DNA of 64,000 nucleotides from Micromonospora chokoriensis (lineage in GTDB: Bacteria; Actinomycetota; Actinomycetes; Mycobacteriales; Micromonosporaceae): NCBI RefSeq assembly GCF_900091505.1, contig NZ_LT607409.1:4464001-4528000 (forward strand), read 5' to 3'. Positions 17,972 through 26,459 of this stretch are shown piece after piece. Under the pieces are notes generated by a model, which was not told the DNA's origin, searched no databases, and saw nothing but the letters and a program-made list of their open reading frames with translations. The position numbers and the translations under genes were made by a program. Numbering within the stretch: position 1 is the first letter of the stretch; every line of letters begins with the position of its first letter.

Positions 17972-18648
17972 GAGGCGACCCGGTCCGGCGCGTTGACCCG
18001 CCCGTCGCGGACCATGACCTCGCGGTCGGCGTACGCGGCGATCCTCGGCTCGTGGGTGACCAGGATGACAGTGGTGCCCTGCTCCCGGGCGGCGCCGACG
18101 AGCAGGTCCATCACCTGCTCGCCGGTGAGCGAGTCGAGCGCGCCGGTCGGCTCGTCGGCGAAGAGCACCTGCGGCTCGGCGACCAGGCCCCGGGCCAGGG
18201 CGACGCGTTGCGCCTGCCCGCCGGAGAGCTCCCCCGAACGCCGCTGCTGCAGGCCGTCCAGGCCGAGCCGCGCGAACCAGTCGTGCGCCCTGGGCAACGC
18301 CTGCTTGCGGTGTACGCCGCTGAGCAGCAGCGGCAGCGCGACGTTCTCCACAGCGGTCAGCTCGGGGACGAGTTGACCGAACTGGAACACGAAACCGAAC
18401 CGGTCCCGGCGCAGGCTGCTGCGCTCGGCCTCGGTCATGGCGTGCACCCGGGCCCCGTCGAAGAGGATCTCGCCGGAGTCGGGCACCAGGATGCCGGCCA
18501 GGCAGTGCAACAGGGTGGACTTGCCCGAGCCGCTGGGGCCCATGACGGCGAGGACCTCGCCCGCCTCGACGGCGACGCTGGCACCGCGCAGGGCGGGGGT
18601 CTGGTCGAAGGAGAACTCGACGTCGCGCGCTTCGATCACGACACTCAC
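17968..18648 (-). CDS. ABC transporter ATP-binding protein (LolD/MacB type)
   Basis: This 226-residue ATPase has Walker A MGPSGSGKSTLLHC, signature LSGGQAQRVALARGL, Walker B VLFADEPTGALD and an H-loop (VTHEPR). FVFQFGQLVPELTAVENVALP is typical of the LolD/MacB subgroup. GTG 18648 is chosen because it overlaps the padR stop (GTGA) and sits before the conserved ARDVEFSF start. It energises the FtsX-type permease encoded just downstream. Confidence 0.94.
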   Translation of the reverse strand: MSVVIEARDVEFSFDQTPALRGASVAVEAGEVLAVMGPSGSGKSTLLHCLAGILVPDSGEILFDGARVHAMTEAERSSLRRDRFGFVFQFGQLVPELTAVENVALPLLLSGVHRKQALPRAHDWFARLGLDGLQQRRSGELSGGQAQRVALARGLVAEPQVLFADEPTGALDSLTGEQVMDLLVGAAREQGTTVILVTHEPRIAAYADREVMVRDGRVNAPDRVAS

Positions 18649-19169
18649 GGCCGTACCTCTTTCCGCAGAACGTCCAGTCGGGCGCTGGTCATCTCGATCC
18701 ACCGCAGGTCCGCCTCCAGGTGGTAGAGGCCGTGGTCGGCGAGCAGCGCGTCGACCAGGCTGCCGGCGCGCTTGATCTCGGTCAGCTCCCGCATGCGGTG
18801 CAGGTGCGCGCTGCGCTGGGTGTCGAGGTAGTCGTCGGCGGGCCGGTCGAGCATCAGCGCGAGCACGACCTTGGCGAAGAGCACCGTCTGCAGGTGCGGC
18901 TCCGGCGCGACCGGCTGGGTCAGCCACTGCTCGACCTCGGTCGCGCCCAGGTCGGTGATGATGTACCGCTTGCGGTCCGGGCCGGCGCCGGGGGCGACGT
19001 CGCTGATCACCACCTTGCCGTCCCGGGCCAGGCGGCTGAGGGTGGAGTAGACCTGGCCGAACGGCAGCGGCTTGCCGCGGCCGAAGAAGGCGTCGTAGTC
19101 GCGTTTCAGGTCGTACCCGTGGCTGGGCTCTCGTTCGAGGAGGCCGAGGAGGGTCAGTGGCACGCTCAT
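18645..19169 (-). CDS. PadR-family transcriptional regulator
   Basis: This 174-residue regulator has an N-terminal winged helix (SVPLTLLGLLEREPSHGYDL, FGQVYSTLSRLARDGKV) and the C-terminal Vir-like helical dimerisation region (ALMLDRPADDYLDTQR to IEMTSARLDVLRKE). It is the first gene of a three-gene leftward operon with the ABC ATPase and permease. Such PadR proteins usually repress their own operon until an effector binds. A palindrome 20 nt upstream of the start is the likely operator. Confidence 0.92.
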   Translation of the reverse strand: MSVPLTLLGLLEREPSHGYDLKRDYDAFFGRGKPLPFGQVYSTLSRLARDGKVVISDVAPGAGPDRKRYIITDLGATEVEQWLTQPVAPEPHLQTVLFAKVVLALMLDRPADDYLDTQRSAHLHRMRELTEIKRAGSLVDALLADHGLYHLEADLRWIEMTSARLDVLRKEVRP

Positions 19170-19189
19170 GCCAGGAGACTACACCGAGG

Positions 19190-19208
19190 GTATACCTCGC
19201 GTATATAC
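19190..19208. promoter_or_regulatory. Putative PadR operator/promoter palindrome
   Basis: GTATACCTCGCGTATATAC is an imperfect inverted repeat, and its TATAC/GTATA ends stand out in a GC-rich background. It lies 20 nt upstream of the padR start codon. PadR operators are commonly short TA-rich dyads of this kind, so autorepression is likely. The TATATAC part may also act as the -10 element. Binding is inferred from position and symmetry only. Confidence 0.6.
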
Positions 19209-19255
19209 GGTCCGCGTGTTCGTGCTCGGCTCCTGGTCGGGGGGCGATGGTCAGG

Positions 19256-19618
19256 TCAGGTCGACAGAGCACGGGCCACGGCGTAACCGACGGTGGCCGC
19301 GACGAGCCCGGCGGCGACGCTGCCCAGCGCATAGGCGATCGCGAGGAGTCGGTTGCCGCCCCGGACGAGTCGCAGCGTCTCGTAGCTGAAGGTGGAGTAG
19401 GTGGTCAGCGCGCCGCAGAACCCGGTGCCGAGCGCCGCGGTGACCGCCGGGCCGACCGGCCGTCCGACGAGCGCGCCGAGCAGCAGCGACCCGATCACGT
19501 TCACGGTCAGCGTGCCCCAGGGGAACGCCGAGTCGTGCCGGGACTGCACGGCCCGGTCGGTGAGGTAGCGCAACGGGGCGCCGACGGCCGCGCCCAGGGC
19601 GATGAGCAGGACGGTCAC
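19256..19618 (-). CDS. crcB: Fluoride channel CrcB/Fluc, second subunit
   Basis: This 120-residue protein has four membrane helices and the Fluc motifs VNVIGSLLLGAL and ALTTYSTFSYE, the conserved Asn and the Phe/Thr-Ser ion-path region. GTG 19618 overlaps the stop of the other crcB gene (GTGA), so the two subunits are co-translated. Paired Fluc genes generally encode antiparallel heterodimers exporting fluoride. No fluoride riboswitch fold was recognised upstream of the pair. Confidence 0.93.
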   Translation of the reverse strand: MTVLLIALGAAVGAPLRYLTDRAVQSRHDSAFPWGTLTVNVIGSLLLGALVGRPVGPAVTAALGTGFCGALTTYSTFSYETLRLVRGGNRLLAIAYALGSVAAGLVAATVGYAVARALST

Positions 19619-20091
19619 CGGGCCGTCCTCCGTCGCAGCGCCCCGGTGGCCACGGCGTCGCCCAGACCCACCGCGGCGAGCGCCCCGAGCAGCGTCGCGG
19701 CCAGGTATGCCAGCGCGGTGCCCGGAGCGCCCGTGACCAGCGCCTGCTGGATGTCGACCGTGTACGTCGAGAACGTGGTGAACCCGCCGAGCACCCCGAC
19801 CCCGAGGAACGGGCGCGCCAGGGGATGTCCGCCGTCGAGGTGCCCGAGCACCGCCATCAGGGCGCCGATCAGGAGGCAGCCCGACGTGTTGATGCCGAAG
19901 GTCGCCCACGGAAACCCCGTGGGCGGGTGCGGTGCGGCGTGCTGCAGGCCGGCCCGGGCCAGCGCGCCGAGCACCCCGCCGACCGCGATGGCGGCCAGGA
20001 CCGTCGCGGGGTGCGCGGTCAGCTCGCCCCGGTCGGCGGAGACCCGGAGGTCGACGTCGGGGTCGGTACGCGGGTCCAGCGGCTCTGCCAC
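19615..20091 (-). CDS. crcB: Fluoride channel CrcB/Fluc, first subunit
   Basis: This 158-residue protein has about 30 extra hydrophilic N-terminal residues before four membrane helices. Fluc motifs ATFGINTSGCLLIGALM and GGFTTFSTYTVD are present. It starts at GTG 20091 and is the upstream partner of a two-gene operon. The different N-terminus and overlapping genes fit an obligate heterodimer. The 76 nt upstream contain two copies of a roughly 30-bp GC-rich direct repeat (from 20105 and 20133) of unknown role. Confidence 0.93.
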   Translation of the reverse strand: MAEPLDPRTDPDVDLRVSADRGELTAHPATVLAAIAVGGVLGALARAGLQHAAPHPPTGFPWATFGINTSGCLLIGALMAVLGHLDGGHPLARPFLGVGVLGGFTTFSTYTVDIQQALVTGAPGTALAYLAATLLGALAAVGLGDAVATGALRRRTAR

Positions 20092-20167
20092 GGGTTGTCA
20101 GCGTACTGCCGCCCACTGGGGGCCCGGGTGTGCTGCCGCCCACTGTCGGCCCGGGTGCGCTGCCGGG

Positions 20168-20356
20168 TCAGCGCACCGCCGCGACGGCGGCGTTCGGGCC
20201 CGCCGGGTCGAGCACGCGTGGTGGCCGACCGTCGAGGATCGCCTCGACGGTGTCGAGCGTGGCGGTGAACCGGTGTTCCCGGTCCGGCATGAACGCCTCC
20301 TGCTGGCGGTCCCAGCTCTCCTGCCACGCCCACGGATCCGCGATGTAAGGACTCAT
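20168..20356 (-). pseudogene. Truncated SAM-dependent methyltransferase remnant
   Basis: The 62-residue ORF reads DPWAWQESWDRQQEAFMPD, then EHRFTATLDTVEAI and RVLDPAGPNAAVAAVR. From memory this is the N-terminus of a common actinobacterial class I methyltransferase family, which continues RVLDLAGGTGS. Here the glycine-rich SAM motif is replaced by unrelated residues and the frame stops, so about 200 residues are missing. No Shine-Dalgarno precedes the ATG on this strand. I read it as a decayed gene end rather than a functional small protein. Confidence 0.65.
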
Positions 20357-20452
20357 GAAGGGAGGGCTAGTTGCGGCACGTCGGCGTTGGTCAGACCTTG
20401 TTGCACATAACTTGCAGTTGCGAGAAGATGGCGGGGCGATGATCAGGGTGAC

Positions 20453-20480
20453 GCCGGGTCGGGCATCCGCCCGGCCCGGC
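20453..20480 (-). terminator. Hairpin terminator after the MFS gene
   Basis: A 12-bp stem (20453-20464 with 20469-20480, one G-U pair) with loop ATCC lies 17 nt past the MFS stop on the minus strand. There is no long U tract, as is usual for actinobacterial terminators. Confidence 0.6.
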
Positions 20481-20497
20481 GTACTCCTGTCGGCGGC

Positions 20498-21718
20498 TCA
20501 GGCCGCCGTGTCGACCAGGTCCGCTTCGGTGCGCGCCGGCTCGCCGCGGCGAGCCAGGCGCAGCGCTCCGAGGAGGACGACCAGCCCGGCCAGTGTGAGC
20601 GCGGCGCCGGCCCAGATCGGCGAGGTGTAGCCGAGCCCGGCGGCGATGGTCACCCCGCCGATCCAGGCACCCAGCGCGTTGCCGAGGTTGAACGCGGCGA
20701 TGTTCGCGCCGGACGCCAGCGTCGGTGCCTGCTGCGCGTAGTGCATGATCCGCATCTGCAACGGCGGCACCGTGGCGAAGCCGAACCCGCCCATCAGCAC
20801 CAGCGAGACGATGGTCAGCACCGGGCTGGTCGCGGTCAGTGCGAAACCGGCGAGCACGAGGGTGAGCACCGCCAGGACGGTGACCAGGGTGCGCGACAGG
20901 GACCGGTCGGCGGCCCGGCCGCCGAGCAGGTTGCCGGCGAAGAGTCCCACTCCGAAGAGGACGAGCAGCCACGGCACCGTGCTGCTGGCGAAGCCGCTGA
21001 CCTCGGTCAGCGTGTAGGCGATGTAGGTGAACGCGCCGAACATGCCGCCGAAGCCCAGGACCGTGATCACCAGGGAGAGCCAGACCTGCGAGTGGGTGAA
21101 GGCGCGCAGCTCACCACGGAGTCCGGCGGCCGGACGGTCGGCGCTGGCGGTGTCGCGACCCGGGATGAGCAGGGCCAGCCCGACCAGCGCGACGACGCCG
21201 ATCGCGGTGATCGCCCAGAACGTCGACCGCCAGCCGAAGTGCTGCCCCAGGAAGGTGCCGAAGGGAACGCCGAGGACGTTCGCGATGGTCAGGCCGGCGA
21301 ACATCATGGCGATGGCGCCCGCCCGGCGGGCCGGTGCGACCAGGCCGGCGGCCACCACGGCGCCGATGCCGAAGAACGCGCCGTGGCAGAGGGCGGCGAC
21401 GATCCGGCCGGCCATCATCACGGCGTAGTCGCCGGCGACGGCGGAGAGCAGGTTGCCGATGATGAAGAGCACCATCAGGCCGAGTAGCACCGGCTTGCGG
21501 GGCAGTCGGGTGACCGCCGCGGTGAGGGCGACCCCGCCGACGGCCACGCTGAGCGCGTAGCCGGAGATCAGCCAGCCGGCCACCGGCTCGGTGACCGCGA
21601 AGTCGGCGGCCACCTCGGGCAGCAGGCCCATGATCACGAATTCGGTGAGCCCGATGCCGAAGGCGCCGACGGCCAGCGCGATCAGGCCGGGTGGCAGGGA
21701 CTGTGGGCGTACGGACAT
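20498..21718 (-). CDS. MFS efflux transporter (DHA1, AraJ/chloramphenicol-resistance type)
   Basis: This 406-residue protein has twelve predicted membrane helices. Residues 10-30 (LIALAVGAFGIGLTEFVIMG) and the GCVV-like helix-5 region around FAGLTIANVLGVPFGTFLGQ match DHA1 drug or sugar efflux carriers. ATG 21718 precedes the conserved start; the longer ORF reads through the regulatory region. It is divergent from a MarR gene 136 nt away, which probably represses it. The substrate is unknown. Confidence 0.9.
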   Translation of the reverse strand: MSVRPQSLPPGLIALAVGAFGIGLTEFVIMGLLPEVAADFAVTEPVAGWLISGYALSVAVGGVALTAAVTRLPRKPVLLGLMVLFIIGNLLSAVAGDYAVMMAGRIVAALCHGAFFGIGAVVAAGLVAPARRAGAIAMMFAGLTIANVLGVPFGTFLGQHFGWRSTFWAITAIGVVALVGLALLIPGRDTASADRPAAGLRGELRAFTHSQVWLSLVITVLGFGGMFGAFTYIAYTLTEVSGFASSTVPWLLVLFGVGLFAGNLLGGRAADRSLSRTLVTVLAVLTLVLAGFALTATSPVLTIVSLVLMGGFGFATVPPLQMRIMHYAQQAPTLASGANIAAFNLGNALGAWIGGVTIAAGLGYTSPIWAGAALTLAGLVVLLGALRLARRGEPARTEADLVDTAA

Positions 21719-21782
21719 GGTCTTCCCATCGGGAGGGGTCAGATGTACGGCGCGTGCAACTACACGCGTCAGCAACGAAATA

Positions 21783-21809
21783 CTTGCATGCGCTTTATAT
21801 CGGCGCAAG
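21783..21809. promoter_or_regulatory. Putative MarR operator between MFS and marR genes
   Basis: CTTGC (21783-21787) and GCAAG (21805-21809) form an interrupted dyad around the AT-rich CTTTATAT, inside the 136-nt divergent intergenic region. It could cover promoters for both directions. This is inferred from symmetry, base composition and position. Confidence 0.45.
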
Positions 21810-21854
21810 CGTGATAGCCTGGGGCCGTCCAGATCACACCCGAGGAGGGCCGGC

Positions 21855-22304
21855 ATGGGCATCGCCGACGACGCCGTCGAGATCCGCGCGCAGGGTTGGC
21901 GCACCCTCGCCGCCCTGCACGGGCTGATCGAGGCCTCCCTGGAGCGGGCGTTGCAGGCCGGTCACGAGCTGTCCGTCGTCGAATACACGGTCCTCGACGC
22001 GCTCTCGCGTCAGCACGGTTGGCACATGCGGATGAGTCAGCTCGCCCGCGCCGCCGCGCTGTCCGGCAGCGCCACCACCCGCCTGGTCACCCGCCTGGAG
22101 CAACGCGGTCTGCTCACCCGCATCCTCTGCGCCGACGACCGGCGCGGCATCTACACCGAGCTGACCCCGGCCGGCTCCGAGCTGCTCGGCCGGGCCCGGC
22201 CCACCCACGACCGGGTGCTCGGCGACGCGCTCGCCGAGGCGGAGGCCACCCCCGAGCTGGCCCCGCTGGTCGACGCCCTGCACCGGCTGCCCGCCGCCCG
22301 CTGA
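21855..22304 (+). CDS. MarR-family transcriptional regulator
   Basis: This 149-residue winged-helix regulator includes VVEYTVLDALSRQHGWHMRM, the recognition region LARAAALSGSATTRLVTRLEQRGLL and the wing DDRRGIYTELTPAG. ATG 21855 follows a strong GAGGAGGG ribosome site. Divergent placement opposite the MFS efflux gene is the classic layout for a ligand-responsive repressor of that pump. Confidence 0.93.
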   Translation: MGIADDAVEIRAQGWRTLAALHGLIEASLERALQAGHELSVVEYTVLDALSRQHGWHMRMSQLARAAALSGSATTRLVTRLEQRGLLTRILCADDRRGIYTELTPAGSELLGRARPTHDRVLGDALAEAEATPELAPLVDALHRLPAAR

Positions 22305-22381
22305 CCGCCGCGGCAGCCTCGCGACGGCGGGCGTACGGTACCCGCAGCCCCACCGGGACCGCGGCACCAAGGAGGCACGCG

Positions 22382-23692
22382 ATGCAGGACCGCACCCCCC
22401 GTCCGGAGGAGCTGGAGCCGATCGAGTGCGCCGGCCTCGACGAGCTGCGCGCCCTGCAACGCGAACGGCTGCGCTGGTCGCTGCGGCACGCGTACGACAA
22501 CGTGCCGCACTACCGCCGGGCGTTCGAGGCGGCCGGGGTGCACCCCGACGACTGTCGTGACCTCGACGACCTGGCCCGCTTCCCGTTCACCGGCAAGGCG
22601 GAGCTGCGGGACAACTACCCGTTCGGCATGTTCGCCGTACCCCGGGAACGGGTCTCCCGACTGCACGCCTCCTCCGGCACCACCGGCCGGCCCACAGTGG
22701 TCGGCTACACCCGCGACGACCTGCGCACCTGGGCGCGACTGATGGCCCGGTCGATCCGGGCCTCCGGCGGCCGCCCCGGCGACCGGGTGCACGTCGCGTA
22801 CGGCTACGGGCTCTTCACCGGCGGGCTGGGCGCGCATTACGGCGCCGAGGAACTGGGCTGCACCGTCATCCCGGTCTCCGGTGGCATGACCGAGCGGCAG
22901 GTCATGCTGATCCGCGACTTCGAACCCGAGGTCATCATGGTCACGCCCAGCTACATGCTCGCCATCGCCGACGAGATGCAGCGCCAGGGTCTCGACCCGC
23001 GCGCCACCTCGCTGCGGGTGGGGATCTTCGGCGCGGAGCCGTGGACCGAGGACATGCGCCGGGAGATGGAGCAACGACTGGACATCCACGCGGTGGACAT
23101 CTATGGGCTCTCCGAGGTGATGGGTCCCGGCGTGGCCACCGAGTGCGTCGAGACCAAGGACGGGCTGCACGTCTGGGAGGACCACTTCTACCCGGAGATC
23201 ATCGACCCGGTCACCGGTGCGGTGCTGCCCGACGGTGAACGGGGTGAGCTGGTGCTGACCTCGCTGACCAAGGAGGCGATGCCGGTCGTGCGCTACCGCA
23301 CCCGCGACCTGACCCGGCTGCTGCCCGGCACCGCCCGCCCGATGCGCCGGATCGAGAAGATCACCGGCCGCACGGACGACATGATGATCGTGCGCGGCGT
23401 GAACATCTTCCCCACCCAGATCGAGGAGCTGATCCTGCGGACCCCGCACCTGTCGCCGCACTTCCAGTGCGTACTCGATCGGCAGGGTCGGTTGGACACC
23501 CTGACCGTGCGGGTGGAGCGGCGGGCGGAGGTCGCCGCGGACGCGGCCGAGCGGGCCGGCGCGACCCTCGCCGAGCTGGTGAAGAACACCATCGGGGTGA
23601 GCGTTGCCGTCGACGTCCTCGCCCCGGACGCGGTGGAGCGGTCGATGGGCAAGATGCGCCGCATCGTCGACCAACGACCGGCGGCCCGCTGA
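22382..23692 (+). CDS. paaK: Phenylacetate-CoA ligase family protein
   Basis: This 436-residue ANL-family ligase has ATP motif HASSGTTGRPTVVGYT, the YGYGLFTGGLGAHYGAEELG segment, YGLSEVMGPGVATEC and the C-terminal GRTDDMMIVRGVNIFPTQIEE and GKMRRI Lys region, all PaaK hallmarks. It activates an aryl-acetate as the acyl-CoA. ATG 22382 follows AAGGAGGCACGCG. No other phenylacetate-degradation genes are adjacent, so the actual substrate may differ. Confidence 0.9.
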   Translation: MQDRTPRPEELEPIECAGLDELRALQRERLRWSLRHAYDNVPHYRRAFEAAGVHPDDCRDLDDLARFPFTGKAELRDNYPFGMFAVPRERVSRLHASSGTTGRPTVVGYTRDDLRTWARLMARSIRASGGRPGDRVHVAYGYGLFTGGLGAHYGAEELGCTVIPVSGGMTERQVMLIRDFEPEVIMVTPSYMLAIADEMQRQGLDPRATSLRVGIFGAEPWTEDMRREMEQRLDIHAVDIYGLSEVMGPGVATECVETKDGLHVWEDHFYPEIIDPVTGAVLPDGERGELVLTSLTKEAMPVVRYRTRDLTRLLPGTARPMRRIEKITGRTDDMMIVRGVNIFPTQIEELILRTPHLSPHFQCVLDRQGRLDTLTVRVERRAEVAADAAERAGATLAELVKNTIGVSVAVDVLAPDAVERSMGKMRRIVDQRPAAR

Positions 23693-23815
23693 CCGCTGGC
23701 CACCCCGGTGGGCCGGTGCTGTCCCCTGTAGAGCTGCCCCGGACCTGGGGCGGGTGCTCTGGTCCGCCCGGCCCGGGGTTTTGGGGGCCCGCCCCGACGT
23801 CGGTGGAGACATAGG

Positions 23816-24931
23816 ATGCGGCCCATGCGTGTGCTGGTGGTGTCCGCCCCGCTCGTCGGGCACGTCTTCCCACTGGTGCCGCTCGCGGTCGCGCTGCGCG
23901 ACGCCGGCCACGACGTGCTGCTGGCCACCGGCGGCGGCGGACTGACCGCCGCCGACGCCGGGCTGGCCGTCCACGACATCGCACCGGGCTTCGACTTCGG
24001 CCGGATCGCGCTGCGCGTCTTCCCCCGCCACCCGCTGATCGCCCGCGCCGAAATGGCCGGCACCGCCGGCACCCGGGGCGCCGGCCTGCTCTTCGGCGCG
24101 CTCAACGACCAGCTCACCGACCCGGTGGTCGCCCTGGCCGCCCGCTGGCAGCCGGACCTGGTGCTGCACGAACCGTTCGCGGTCGCCGGCGCGGTGGCCG
24201 CCGCGCGCCTCGACGTGCCGGCCGTACGCCAGGAGAACGCCCTCTTCGACGGCCGCGACCTGGTCCGCGCGACCACCGCCCGGCTCGGCGCCGCTCTGCG
24301 CCGACACGGTCTGACCGACCTGCCGCCACCGGCCGCCGCCCTCGCCGTGGCCCCTCCCAGCGTCGCCACCCAGGCCGGTTGGCCGATGCGGTACGACTCC
24401 TACGTCGGCGGCGGCGAGCTGCCGGCCTGGCTGCGCGAGCCGGGCGAGCGACAGCGGATCCTGGTCACCCGCAGCACCCTGACCGGCCCCGGCGACCGGG
24501 GGCCGATGCCCGCCGTGGTGGCCGCCGCCGCCGAGGTCGACGCCGAGATCGTGCTGGTCCGACCGGACGAGCGGTCGGCGCGTTCGCTGCCCGGCAACGT
24601 GCGGGTGGTCGACTGGATCCCGCTCGACGCGGCGCTGCCGGCCAGCGCCGCGCTGGTCCACCACGGTGGGGCGGGCAGCGTCTTCGGCGCCCTCGCCGCA
24701 GGTCTGCCCCAGCTCGCCACCATCGGTCCAGGGGACCGGCGGCACAACGCCGAGCTGGTCGCCCGCCGCGGCGCCGGTCTGTCGCTGCGCCCCCGGGACA
24801 TCACCGCGCAGGCGCTGACCCGCCTGCTCAGCGACGAGGCCCTGCGCGCCGCCGCCGGTCAGGTCAGCCGGGAGATCGCCGCGATGCCGCCGCCGGCCGA
24901 CCTCGTCGCGCGGCTGGCGGCGGTGGTCTGA
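23816..24931 (+). CDS. GT1-family glycosyltransferase (macrolide/UGT type)
   Basis: This 371-residue GT-B enzyme has N-terminal MRVLVVSAPLVGHVFPLVPLA (acceptor domain) and C-terminal LVHHGGAGSVFGALAAGLPQL, the nucleotide-sugar-binding signature of the MGT/EryCIII family. It probably glycosylates a small hydrophobic acceptor using an NDP-sugar. The start is ATG 23816, with ATG 23825 an alternative; a TAGGAT box just before 23816 hints at a leaderless transcript. No sugar-biosynthesis genes are nearby. Confidence 0.88.
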   Translation: MRPMRVLVVSAPLVGHVFPLVPLAVALRDAGHDVLLATGGGGLTAADAGLAVHDIAPGFDFGRIALRVFPRHPLIARAEMAGTAGTRGAGLLFGALNDQLTDPVVALAARWQPDLVLHEPFAVAGAVAAARLDVPAVRQENALFDGRDLVRATTARLGAALRRHGLTDLPPPAAALAVAPPSVATQAGWPMRYDSYVGGGELPAWLREPGERQRILVTRSTLTGPGDRGPMPAVVAAAAEVDAEIVLVRPDERSARSLPGNVRVVDWIPLDAALPASAALVHHGGAGSVFGALAAGLPQLATIGPGDRRHNAELVARRGAGLSLRPRDITAQALTRLLSDEALRAAAGQVSREIAAMPPPADLVARLAAVV

Positions 24932-24985
24932 CCGCTGCCCGCGTGGCCACCGCGGGTACGCGGCCGGTTGCGGCAGGATGACGTG

Positions 24986-25552
24986 ATGAGACACGTCGTG
25001 CTGTTCCACTCCGTGTACGGGCTGCGGCCCGCCGTCCGCGCCGCCGCCGACCGGTTGCGCGCCGCCGGGCACCAGGTCAGCACCCCCGACCTGTACGGCG
25101 TACCGGCCGCCGACACCGTCGAGGAGGGCTTCGCGCTGCTCGACAAGGTCGGTCAGGAGGTGGTGCTCGACCGGGCCCGGAACGCGCTCGACGACCTGCC
25201 ACCCGAGACGGTTCTCGCCGGCTTCTCGATGGGCGCCGGCGTGGCCGGGGCGCTGCTGGCCGAGCGACCCGACGCGGGCGGGCTGCTCCTGCTGCACGGC
25301 ACCGGCGGCGCGCCGGACGCGGTCCGGCCCGGGTTGCCGGTGCAGCTGCACCTCGCCGACCCCGACCCGTACGACACCCCGGACGAGGTCGCCGAGTGGC
25401 AGCAGGCGATGACCGACGCCGGCGTCGACCTGACGGTCTTCCGTTACCCCGGCGTGGGTCACCTGTTCACCGACCCGGAAGCCGATGGGTACTCCCCGGA
25501 CGCCAGCGCGGCGACCTGGCCGCGCGTGCTGGAGTTCCTGGCCACCCCCTGA
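24986..25552 (+). CDS. Dienelactone-hydrolase-like alpha/beta hydrolase
   Basis: This 188-residue alpha/beta hydrolase has nucleophile elbow GFSMGAG (Ser), a late Asp in LADPDPYDTPDE and His in GVGHLFTD. The overall layout is that of the dienelactone hydrolase family. Classical DLH has a Cys nucleophile, so this is a Ser variant and the substrate is uncertain. ATG 24986 is chosen because MRHVVLFHS begins the fold; the TTG 18 nt upstream lacks support. A strong hairpin follows. Confidence 0.85.
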   Translation: MRHVVLFHSVYGLRPAVRAAADRLRAAGHQVSTPDLYGVPAADTVEEGFALLDKVGQEVVLDRARNALDDLPPETVLAGFSMGAGVAGALLAERPDAGGLLLLHGTGGAPDAVRPGLPVQLHLADPDPYDTPDEVAEWQQAMTDAGVDLTVFRYPGVGHLFTDPEADGYSPDASAATWPRVLEFLATP

Positions 25553-25605
25553 CCAGCCCCACCGCGACCGCGCTGCCCCCACCGCGGCCGCGTCACCCCC
25601 GGGTA

Positions 25606-25631
25606 GGACCGTGCCGCCTCCGGCACGGTCC
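25606..25631. terminator. Bidirectional terminator hairpin
   Basis: A perfect 11-bp stem GGACCGTGCCG / CGGCACGGTCC with loop CCTC lies between the converging hydrolase (stop 25552) and hemerythrin (stop 25678) genes. It can act on both. Confidence 0.85.
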
Positions 25632-25677
25632 ACCTCGGCACGTCCCCCTACCGGCCCTGGCCGGTTGTCGATCTCGC

Positions 25678-26370
25678 TCAGCGGGCCCCGGCGCCGATGC
25701 GCGGGGGAGTGGCGGTGCCGTGCACCCGCTTGGCGTGACTGGCGAACAGTCGGGGTCCGATGATCGGCATGAGCAGCCGAGCCGGCAGCGGGGCGTGCGC
25801 CAGCACCGCCTTGATCACCTCGGGGTCGCCCTCGTACATGGCCAGGCCGAAGGCCAGCGGCAGCTGCTTCTTCGGGGACTTGCTCATGCCGTGCTCGCCG
25901 AGCTGCATCCACTCCGCGGCCGTGACGTGCCGTTCCGCCAGGGGCAGGATCTCGGCCTCCTCCACGGCCATGTGCTCGATCAGCGCGACGCGGAGGTGCT
26001 CGAACGCGTCCGCGAGCTGCTCACCGCCGCGACCGGTACGACGCCAGGCGGGCAACAGGGCGACCACTGCCCCGTGGGCCTCCTCGATGGCGTGGTGTTG
26101 CTTCTCCATGGTGGGCACGATGGCCGCGGCCGCCTCCCCGCCGCGCTCGACGAGCCGTGGCCACAGCAGCAGATCCTCGCCCTCGTGGTGCAGGTGCAGC
26201 ATGTGGCAGAGCAGCTCGGCGTGGGCGCCGACGGTCTCCGCTCGCTTGGCGTCACCCGGTGTGACGTCGCGGACGAGCTGCGGCAGCAGGGTGAACTCGC
26301 GACGGAACGTCGTGTGGGCCATGTACATGTCGCGCACGTCCGCCATGGCTTCGCGGTGGTTCTGGTTCAC
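25678..26370 (-). CDS. Hemerythrin-domain protein
   Basis: This 230-residue helical protein has the di-iron ligand pattern of hemerythrins: an early His in HTTFRREF, then HHEGEDLL, EKQHHAIEEAH and EHMAVEEAEILP. It likely binds O2, NO or iron, or senses redox state. A C-terminal segment of about 70 residues extends past the four-helix domain. I chose GTG 26370, which has GGAAAGG at good spacing, over a TTG 21 nt upstream. Confidence 0.88.
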   Translation of the reverse strand: MNQNHREAMADVRDMYMAHTTFRREFTLLPQLVRDVTPGDAKRAETVGAHAELLCHMLHLHHEGEDLLLWPRLVERGGEAAAAIVPTMEKQHHAIEEAHGAVVALLPAWRRTGRGGEQLADAFEHLRVALIEHMAVEEAEILPLAERHVTAAEWMQLGEHGMSKSPKKQLPLAFGLAMYEGDPEVIKAVLAHAPLPARLLMPIIGPRLFASHAKRVHGTATPPRIGAGAR

Positions 26371-26459
26371 GGTGACCTTTCCGAGGATCAACTGGCACAG
26401 ATCTGTTGATCATTCTTGGTGCCACTTGGAACCGGCTTGGAATCCACCAACCGCGACGG

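Noticed and set aside
20385..20430. AT-rich TTGCACATAACTTGCAGTTGCGAG as a regulator site
   Set aside because: It has weak similarity to the MFS/MarR dyad, but no gene starts nearby in the needed direction, so it cannot be supported.
22151..25912. Very long open frame (1253 codons) on the minus strand
   Set aside because: It runs antisense to three well-supported genes, has Gly/Arg/Val-rich low-complexity sequence and no domain. It is a by-product of high GC at third codon positions.
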